From assembly GCA_937874455.1 (NCBI GenBank), contig CALNBE010000034.1, positions 1-10,102 on the forward strand: a stretch of 10,102 bases of DNA, read 5' to 3'. The translations under genes and the position numbers were made by a program. Position 1 is the first letter of the stretch, and each line of letters opens with the position of its first letter. Positions 6,698-10,102 of this stretch are shown piece by piece. Under the pieces are notes generated by a model that saw nothing but the letters and a program-made list of their open reading frames with translations, was not told where the DNA came from and did no database searches. Origin of the DNA: an uncultured Opitutia bacterium. Lineage in GTDB: Bacteria; Verrucomicrobiota; Verrucomicrobiia; Opitutales; UBA953.

Positions 6698-6939
6698 AGC
6701 CGTTCCTGGGCGGGCGGTTTAAGAACGGCAACATCCACGTCATCTTCCACAAGCACGCCTTGCACCTGGTTGACCGCCTGAACGCCCGGATCGCGGGACC
6801 GCTGCCCAAGGCTTTGCCGGCGCCCGGTAGCCCCTGGACATTGCGGCATTGCATGGTGGAACGTGGAGGTGGGCACGGCCGGTCCCCTCAACCGCCAAGG
6901 GCTTGCTCCAGTGGCCGGCGGAAGGCATGCCCTCAGTGA
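6688..6939 (+). pseudogene. Remnant resembling the C-terminus of DUF4942 proteins
   Basis: In the frame starting GAA at 6688 the sequence reads ELLKPFLGGRFKNGNIHVIF, then a histidine-rich HKHALHLVDRLNARIAG and LPKALPAP. This pattern (GGRFKNGN, hydrophobic strand, LVDxLN, then a short loop to LP) resembles the end of DUF4942 domains, found in methyltransferase-like proteins of plasmids and integrative elements. The frame has an upstream stop at 6643-6645, no start codon and overlaps the end of the RHH gene in another frame, so the catalytic part is missing. After about 6825 the frame turns into unrelated sequence and stops at 6939. It looks like a truncated leftover joined to the RHH gene by recombination. 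The match is from memory of the family and should be tested. Confidence 0.5.
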
Positions 6940-7000
6940 CTCTTGAGGGTGAAGCCCCGTGGCAGTCGCCACTGGAGAGCCGGAGTTGGGCCGTTGAGGG
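6885..7000. repeat. Four CCCTCA-type boxes in alternating orientation upstream of the H-NS-like gene
   Basis: CCCTCAAC occurs at 6885-6892 and CCCTCA at 6930-6935 on the plus strand; TTGAGGG at 6943-6949 and GTTGAGGG at 6993-7000 are the same box inverted. The outer pair is a perfect 8-base inverted repeat and the inner pair a 6-base inverted repeat with an 8-base centre. They end 58 bases before the GTG start at 7059. An operator cluster for the H-NS-like gene is possible. No convincing -35/-10 pair was identified in the AT-richer stretch 7000-7022. Confidence 0.4.
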
Positions 7001-7058
7001 TTTACAGTAATCTCGCAAAAAGGCAGGATCGGGGTTTGACCAACCCCAAGGGAAAGCC

Positions 7059-7445
7059 GTGGCATTGACGCTTGAACAAATCCGAAAGAAAAAGGCCGAG
7101 GCCGAGGCCTTACTGGCCGAAATGGAAAAGGCTGAAGGCGATGCGCTTGCGGCCGAAGCCGGGGCCAGCTTTGCAGGAGTCTACGAGACCTTGCAGCAGT
7201 TTGGGCAGCATTACACAACGAAGCAGAAGAACGATCTGAAGGCGCTGCTTGAGCCACGCAAGGCGGTTTCCGCGAGCGCCGGCATCAGTCGCGCCCCGAA
7301 GTTCCAGATCCCGGACGGCACCACCTGGGCTGGCACTGGACGTCAGCCGAAGGCCTTCCTTGCGTGGGCCGAAACCGCTGAAGGCAAGGCGTGGAAAAAG
7401 AAGCACCCGGACCAGGAATGGCCGGCGCACCCGTATAAGGCCTGA
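7059..7445 (+). CDS. H-NS-family nucleoid protein / xenogeneic silencer
   Basis: This 128-residue protein has the two-part H-NS layout. A coiled-coil oligomerisation region (about 3-35, LEQIRKKKAEAEALLAEMEK) leads through a linker to a C-terminal DNA-binding domain (about 81-112, KFQIPDGTTWAGTGRQPKAF). The core TW-x-G-x-GR-x-P motif is present, with the minor-groove-binding loop GTGRQPK at about 92-98. H-NS proteins bind AT-rich DNA and silence acquired genes; plasmids and integrative elements often carry their own copy. The start is GTG at 7059 with AAGGGA just upstream. A strong intrinsic terminator at 7471-7496 ends the transcript. The length is close to other betaproteobacterial H-NS-like proteins of about 100-135 residues. 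Its presence supports the view that the right half is transferred DNA. Family call is confident; whether it is chromosomal or element-borne is inference. Confidence 0.9.
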   Translation: MALTLEQIRKKKAEAEALLAEMEKAEGDALAAEAGASFAGVYETLQQFGQHYTTKQKNDLKALLEPRKAVSASAGISRAPKFQIPDGTTWAGTGRQPKAFLAWAETAEGKAWKKKHPDQEWPAHPYKA

Positions 7446-7470
7446 CCGGCATTACAGCGTTGCAGATAGA

Positions 7471-7496
7471 GCCCCGGGAAACCGGGGCTTTTTTTT
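7471..7496 (+). terminator. Strong intrinsic terminator after the H-NS-like gene
   Basis: A perfect 7-bp GC stem, GCCCCGG (7471-7477) and CCGGGGC (7482-7488), is closed by a GAAA tetraloop and followed by eight T (7489-7496). It lies 25 bases after the H-NS-like stop codon. Confidence 0.92.
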
Positions 7497-7499
7497 GGG

Positions 7500-7608
7500 G
7501 GGCGTTGAACCAAAGACAGCCACGCTCAGGCTGGGGCGGAAGCCCCGGCCCCGAGCCTTTCTTCCCCAAAAGGGGGCTTTTCGGACGCGGCCCTGGCCGC
7601 GTTCTTTT
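7500..7608 (+). ncRNA. Candidate structured RNA or multiple-terminator region
   Basis: Three further hairpins follow the H-NS terminator within about 110 bases. The first is a 9-bp stem GGCTGGGGC (7529-7537) and GCCCCGGCC (7542-7550, one G-U pair) with GNRA-type loop GGAA. The second is CCCC (7564-7567) and GGGG (7572-7575) with loop AAAA. The third is ACGCGGC (7585-7591) and GCCGCGT (7596-7602) with loop CCTG, followed by TTCTTTT, a terminator-like end. This could be a small RNA with its own terminator, or back-up terminators insulating the next operon. I see no promoter for an sRNA, so the RNA call is weak. Confidence 0.3.
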
Positions 7609-7769
7609 GAGCTCTTGAAGACAAAAAGCAACGGCAAAAGCAGCATGGAGCAACAGCGCTCTGGGAAAAAGGCAGGTGGGGCCTCGGCTTCCGCCGGGCC
7701 CGGTGCTTGGCTGGAAAATGTGAGGCGTTTCAGGGTTCTTCAGCGATTCGCGGCCCTTCCGGCAGTTTT
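7609..7769. other. Intergenic stretch without a supported gene
   Basis: Between the hairpin-rich segment and the shared upstream element no gene is supported. A 46-codon open frame (ATG 7645 to TAA 7785) lacks a ribosome binding site. From about 7765 onward the DNA becomes distinctly AT-richer than its surroundings, as expected for a promoter region or an H-NS target. Confidence 0.4.
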
Positions 7770-7806
7770 GATATTTAGTCGATAAAACGTAGGGTGAAAG
7801 TATTGC
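7770..7806 (+). promoter_or_regulatory. Shared upstream element, copy 2: GATATTTAGTC-N20-TATTGC
   Basis: GATATTTAGTC (7770-7780) and TATTGC (7801-7806) are separated by 20 bases, matching copy 1 at 5179-5216. The element lies in an AT-rich patch 65 bases before the leader ORF of the next operon. AGGGTG/GGGTGG-like sequence occurs between the boxes in both copies. Confidence 0.4.
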
Positions 7807-7871
7807 GATTTTTTGGAGGCAGCTTAGTTTGAGTGGGTAGCGAGGGAATGCCCCTCTTCAAAGGTTTTCGC

Positions 7872-7934
7872 ATGATTGCTTATGTTATTGGCCGGTCAGG
7901 CTTTGCTTCCCTTGGTTATCAGGGGGGCTTCTAA
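7872..7934 (+). CDS. Possible 20-residue leader peptide coupled to the zinc-ribbon gene
   Basis: An ATG at 7872, preceded by AAAGG with 7-base spacing, opens a 20-codon frame whose TAA (7932-7934) overlaps the ATG of the next gene (TAATG). The peptide starts MIAYVIGRSG and is hydrophobic and glycine-rich at its end. An ATG at 7848 in the same frame would make it 28 residues. Such an overlap suggests translational coupling. It could also be fortuitous, because the downstream gene has its own GGGGGG site. Confidence 0.35.
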   Translation: MIAYVIGRSGFASLGYQGGF

Positions 7935-8230
7935 TGGCCCACCACCACGCCAGCCCTATCCAACTCAAGACGGGCGAGTGGGGCGCCCGGGTGCCCGCCC
8001 CGAATGTTCGGAACGGCGACAGGCTCACCGTGGTTGCCCGGAGCGGCAGCTCCTGGGAAGCCATTGTTGTCGGCGTGGTTTGGCAAAGCCCGGAGGCCGC
8101 GATTTGCCAAACCGCCCGGGGGCTCATGCAGTGTGGGTGCTGCGGGGAAGTGGGGCAGAAAGGGGCCTACCCTTTCTCAACGTATCCGGCAGAAATGCAG
8201 CGTTGCGACGATTGCTGGGGTTCGGCATGA
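7934..8230 (+). CDS. Small protein with beta-rich N-terminus and C-terminal zinc ribbon
   Basis: This 98-residue protein starts at 7934 with a GGGGGG site about 7 bases upstream. Residues 10-60 (QLKTGEWGARVPAPNVRNGD, then RLTVVARSGSSWEAIVVGVV) look like a small beta-barrel or SH3-like domain of the kind in uncharacterised proteins carrying a 'GDxVTVxxKxGxxWxAxV' pattern. Residues 67-94 hold two CxxC pairs, CGCC (67-70) and CDDC (91-94), spaced as in a zinc ribbon. Together they suggest a nucleic-acid-binding or protein-interaction adaptor, but no function is known. It has 4 bases of overlap with the next gene (ATGA at 8227-8230) and begins inside the stop of the leader ORF, so it is the first main gene of a tight operon. 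Confidence 0.75.
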   Translation: MAHHHASPIQLKTGEWGARVPAPNVRNGDRLTVVARSGSSWEAIVVGVVWQSPEAAICQTARGLMQCGCCGEVGQKGAYPFSTYPAEMQRCDDCWGSA

Positions 8231-8451
8231 AGACGCCAGCAACGAGTCGTCGCAAACGCTTCTACGCATACCAGCGCCGCTCGGGTGGTCAGTGCTACTT
8301 CGACAAGAACATGCACGCCCATCTCCAGCGGTATCCCCATACCATCGGCCATTACCAGCTCACGCGCTTCCTGGGCACTTCCGCGCTGCTGACCAGCGAG
8401 GAGGCGGCCGCACAGGCGTGGCTTCCTATGTCCAGGAAGCGGGCGTTATGA
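8227..8451 (+). CDS. Basic 74-residue protein of unknown function
   Basis: The ATG at 8227 overlaps the previous stop and its own TGA overlaps the next ATG (8448), so all three genes are translationally coupled. The protein starts with a basic tract (TSRRKRFYAYQRRSGG), continues CYFDKNMHAHLQRYPHTIGH, and ends with a helical SEEAAAQAWLPMSRKRAL. It has many aromatic and histidine residues in the middle (Y, F and three H within about 20 residues) and one cysteine. It could bind nucleic acid given its strong positive charge. I recognise no family. An open frame continues upstream of 8227 in the same phase, but it is a shadow of the zinc-ribbon gene. Confidence 0.7.
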   Translation: MKTPATSRRKRFYAYQRRSGGQCYFDKNMHAHLQRYPHTIGHYQLTRFLGTSALLTSEEAAAQAWLPMSRKRAL

Positions 8452-8825
8452 CCATCCCTTATCGCCTGCACCCGGGTCAGAAAGATCAGCCTCCGGTCGA
8501 CACGATTCATGAGGTGCGGATCGACTCGCCGAGCAAGAAGGCGTTTCAGTCGTTGGCCAAGGCGCAGCGATTGAGCATGCGAGCAGCGCTGACGCAGCTC
8601 ATCGAGCAGCACGCGGAGATTCGCGAGTGTTTCTCACCTCGCCGTCCGCGACCTTGGGCGGGCATTGCATCCACTCAGCGTTGTCCTTACGACGCCGCTC
8701 TTCCCGAAGTGGAGGTATCTACGTCCGCCAGCATGGCCCTGCTGATCGATGCAAACCATGCCGGCATAAGATTGACCGAAGCTGTCCGGCAGTTGGTATG
8801 GCGGTGCGTGCAGGCGAGCGAGTGA
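8448..8825 (+). CDS. Tandem ribbon-helix-helix-like DNA-binding protein, 125 residues
   Basis: The protein consists almost wholly of two RHH-like units. Unit 1 is about 21-58: strand HEVRIDS, then helices SKKAFQSLAKAQR and SMRAALTQLIEQH. Unit 2 is about 86-122: strand PEVEVST, then helices ASMALLIDANHAG and RLTEAVRQLVWRCVQ. They are joined by a proline- and arginine-rich linker (62-75). RHH proteins bind operators through paired strands; two units in one chain could form the whole DNA-binding fold, as in F-plasmid TraY. It is the last gene of the coupled operon with ATGA overlap at 8448, followed by a weak terminator. The phrase TEAVRQLV mirrors AEAVRQVL in the protein at 5798, suggesting related domains. 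A transcriptional repressor or relaxosome accessory role is plausible, not shown. Confidence 0.75.
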   Translation: MTIPYRLHPGQKDQPPVDTIHEVRIDSPSKKAFQSLAKAQRLSMRAALTQLIEQHAEIRECFSPRRPRPWAGIASTQRCPYDAALPEVEVSTSASMALLIDANHAGIRLTEAVRQLVWRCVQASE

Positions 8826-8850
8826 GCAAGACGGCGTTTGCGAAACTTGG

Positions 8851-8871
8851 GCAGCTAAGGCTGTCTTTTTT
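8851..8871 (+). terminator. Probable weak intrinsic terminator after the tandem-RHH operon
   Basis: GCAGC (8851-8855) pairs with GCTGT (8860-8864, one G-U pair) around the loop TAAG, followed by C and six T (8866-8871). It is 25 bases past the last stop codon. The stem is short, so efficiency is uncertain. Confidence 0.5.
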
Positions 8872-9088
8872 GCCACCACAGATCTAAAGCGACCAGGGGC
8901 CCTACCCGATGTAGCTGCGCACTGGGGAGCTTGCTGCGCCACACGCCAGGTGCGGCCGTTCTATCTCATATCGCCGCTTTTTGGGCGGAGCAGCGACCAT
9001 GTGCGGCCTTCTTCCGAGACTCATTATTCAATAGTGTGAGGTAGCTCTATGAAGCTGAAAATCTGCTTTAACTCGAGCAGAAAAACGC
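8872..9088. other. Intergenic region before the small-membrane-protein operon
   Basis: No substantial gene is seen from 8826 to 9196. GTGCGGCC occurs twice as a direct repeat (8950-8957 and 9001-9008), around a CCGC-TTTTT-GGGCGG segment. A 14-codon frame (ATG 9049 to TAG 9093) has a GTGAGG site and could be a leader peptide, but is too short to judge. A 6-bp hairpin TCTGCT/AGCAGA (9062-9081) lies inside it. The DNA from about 9010 to 9125 is AT-rich compared with the rest. Confidence 0.35.
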
Positions 9089-9121
9089 TTTAGTCAAAAA
9101 ATGATCGGATAAATGTGTTGT
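9089..9121 (+). promoter_or_regulatory. Weaker match to the shared upstream element, copy 3
   Basis: TTTAGTC (9089-9095) is followed after exactly 20 bases by TGTTGT (9116-9121). This corresponds to TTTAGTC-N20/21-TATTGC in copies 1 and 2, with two mismatches in the second box. Copies 1 and 3 also share TTTAGTCAAA. It lies 75 bases before the gene at 9197. Confidence 0.25.
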
Positions 9122-9196
9122 CAAAAGTTTGCGGCGTCGTATTCTGAAATCAGAGGGAAGCAACGTTCTCTTCGCAAAACTCCAGGAGGTTGTTTC

Positions 9197-9301
9197 ATGT
9201 TCATCGTCACCCTTGCTGTCTACGCCGCCAGCGTGCTGTTCGGCCTTGCTGCTGGCTCCGTCATCGCCGACCGGATTGAAGCCAATCCCCACTTTATCTA
9301 A
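9197..9301 (+). CDS. Small single-span membrane protein, 34 residues
   Basis: The ATG at 9197 follows a strong AGGAGG site (9184-9189) with 7-base spacing, which decides the start against an in-frame ATG at 9113 that has no such site. The peptide is one hydrophobic helix (about 2-23, FIVTLAVYAASVLFGLAAGS) followed by a short polar tail with DRIEANPHF. It is too short for a longer soluble domain. The helix holds small residues (A, G, S) typical of helix-helix packing. Function is unknown. The next gene starts 11 bases after its stop, so it is probably the first cistron of the operon. Confidence 0.7.
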   Translation: MFIVTLAVYAASVLFGLAAGSVIADRIEANPHFI

Positions 9302-9312
9302 GGAAGCATCTA

Positions 9313-9651
9313 ATGAAACTTCAGTTCCTACACGAAGAAGGCGTCGCTGCGGCCGCCGCCTACGAAGCAGAGCGCAACCGGCGCAACGAAGATCTGGAAG
9401 CCCAAGTGAACACGTGCAGGCGCGCCCACGGTGCCGCTGGCGATGAGGCCTGCAGCAAGGTCCGCCATTCGCTCTCTCACTTGGAAGAGCATTTCGCTCA
9501 GAAGATCGAGGAGGCGAGCAAGCGGCGAGACGAGTTCGGCTTTGCGGACTACCAGCTCTACAACTTTGCCTACAGTGAGCTGCGCGAGCAGGTGTTGACC
9601 CTCCAGTTGGAGGCATTGATGGAGCTGGAAGCCGCCGGAGGCCATGCATGA
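9313..9651 (+). CDS. Helical coiled-coil protein of unknown function, 112 residues
   Basis: Start at 9313 with GGAAG about 8 bases upstream. The sequence is nearly all charged helix: EAERNRRNEDLEAQV (about 18-32), SHLEEHFAQKIEEASKRRDE (55-74), and a C-terminal helix REQVLTLQLEALMELEAA (about 91-108). Two cysteines (35 and 47) bracket a glycine-rich turn AHGAAGDEA and could form a hairpin link. No signal peptide, membrane helix or catalytic motif is visible. It looks like a structural or scaffolding partner of the membrane proteins on either side. Its TGA overlaps the ATG of the next gene (9648), so the two are translationally coupled. I do not recognise the family. Confidence 0.7.
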   Translation: MKLQFLHEEGVAAAAAYEAERNRRNEDLEAQVNTCRRAHGAAGDEACSKVRHSLSHLEEHFAQKIEEASKRRDEFGFADYQLYNFAYSELREQVLTLQLEALMELEAAGGHA

Positions 9652-9911
9652 GCACTCAACGCGACCGCTTGTCCATGATCCCAGCGCTCAAGCCGCTGAC
9701 GACCCGCGACCACTTGGCGTTGCTGCACTTCCTTTGGCTAGGCGTTTCAGGCCTTGGAGCGGCCAAGCTAGGATGGGGGATGGTCAGCGGTCCCCGAGCC
9801 ACGCTCTCCGATTTCTCCGTTGGCGTGCCGCTTTGCCTGGCTCCTCCAACGATTGCGGCCACCTGGGCGCTTTGCTTGTTCGGCATCGCCCAACACCACC
9901 AACTTTTTTGA
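9648..9911 (+). CDS. Two-span membrane protein of unknown function, 87 residues
   Basis: ATG at 9648 overlaps the previous stop (ATGA). The protein has a basic or polar N-terminus (1-21) and two hydrophobic segments: about 22-46 (HLALLHFLWLGVSGLGAAKL) and 57-81 (VGVPLCLAPPTIAATWALCL), joined by a short loop SGPRATLSDF. The tail AQHHQLF is short. By positive-inside tendency both ends would be cytoplasmic. It has no recognised family; a holin-like or mating-channel accessory role can be imagined, but nothing in the sequence decides. The next cistron starts 36 bases downstream. Confidence 0.65.
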   Translation: MSTQRDRLSMIPALKPLTTRDHLALLHFLWLGVSGLGAAKLGWGMVSGPRATLSDFSVGVPLCLAPPTIAATWALCLFGIAQHHQLF

Positions 9912-9947
9912 AACCCGAACCCCTGACAACCACGGAGGACCCCGCTC

Positions 9948-10102
9948 GTGCGCAAACTTTTCAACAAACTGCTCAACATCGCCATTTTTGGCATGGTTCT
10001 GTTCGCCCTGGACCAAGTCCCGGAACGCCTGGATCGCATGTCGCAAACCGCCCAGAACCTGGTTCAGCAGGTGGGCTACTCGGGCCCCATGCAGGGCATC
10101 CC
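9948..10102 (+). CDS. Membrane-associated protein, N-terminal part (runs off right edge)
   Basis: A GTG at 9948 with GGAGG about 8 bases upstream opens a frame that runs to the window end for 51 full codons. It begins MRKLFNKLLNIAIFGM and carries one hydrophobic helix (about 8-20, LLNIAIFGMVLFAL), then a polar helical region DQVPERLDRMSQTAQNLVQQ and a glycine- and proline-containing stretch at the edge. It is the fourth member of the small-gene operon and the third with a membrane helix. No family is recognised from this part. Confidence 0.6.
   Translation, partial: MRKLFNKLLNIAIFGMVLFALDQVPERLDRMSQTAQNLVQQVGYSGPMQGI

Noticed and set aside
6928..7010. Short frame MPSVTLEGEAPW... upstream of the H-NS-like gene
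   Set aside because: I considered a transposase tail (IS66-type accessory protein) but could not match it; 27 codons with no ribosome site.
7645..7785. 46-codon ORF in the gap after the H-NS-like gene
   Set aside because: No ribosome binding site, biased composition, and it overlaps the shared upstream element.
7876..8451. 191-codon frame that runs in phase into the 74-residue gene
   Set aside because: The part upstream of 8227 is a shadow of the zinc-ribbon gene, and the ATGA overlap at 8227 gives a natural start.
8004..8825. 273-codon frame that runs in phase into the tandem-RHH gene
   Set aside because: Everything before 8448 is out-of-frame reading of two coupled genes; 8448 has the coupled start.

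Overview
This is a GC-rich window with GC-rich third codon positions and frequent ATGA or TAATG gene overlaps. It fits a proteobacterium, most likely a betaproteobacterium of the Burkholderiales type. That placement rests on protein style (H-NS-like protein with a GRxP-type C-terminus, YciF-type protein, GAF-PAS-PAS-GGDEF protein) and is inference. No rRNA, tRNA, CRISPR array, transposase, integrase or clear attachment site is visible.

Left half (1-4863), ordinary accessory chromosome. The 5' end of a YciE/YciF ferritin-like stress gene runs off the left edge on the minus strand. On the plus strand follow a lone helical protein with a HEPN-type RNxxxH motif, a CorA-type divalent-cation channel, and a small unknown protein. 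On the minus strand lie a GAF-PAS-PAS-GGDEF diguanylate cyclase with an intact GGDEF but degenerate I-site, a small conserved 84-residue protein, and a SemiSWEET-like three-helix membrane protein. The last two are 6 bases apart and look like one operon.

Boundary (4864-5272). This non-coding, hairpin-rich stretch lies between the divergent cyclase and everything to its right.

Right half (5273-10102), all plus strand, looks like part of a mobile or plasmid-like element. It holds a membrane-anchored unknown protein, a large protein starting with two ribbon-helix-helix-like (RHH) units, a truncated remnant resembling the C-terminus of DUF4942 proteins, and an H-NS-like xenogeneic silencer with a strong terminator. 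After a hairpin-rich gap comes a tightly coupled operon: 20-codon leader ORF, zinc-ribbon protein, 74-residue basic protein, and a second tandem-RHH protein. A further gap leads into a run of tiny genes for membrane and coiled-coil proteins that continues off the right edge.

Possible common control. A sequence GATATTTAGTC followed 20-21 bases later by TATTGC precedes two of the right-half clusters, and a weaker version precedes the third. With two tandem-RHH proteins and an H-NS-like protein nearby, the right half reads as an uncharacterised module under its own regulation. The functional link is inference. Most of its genes are not recognisable from sequence alone.
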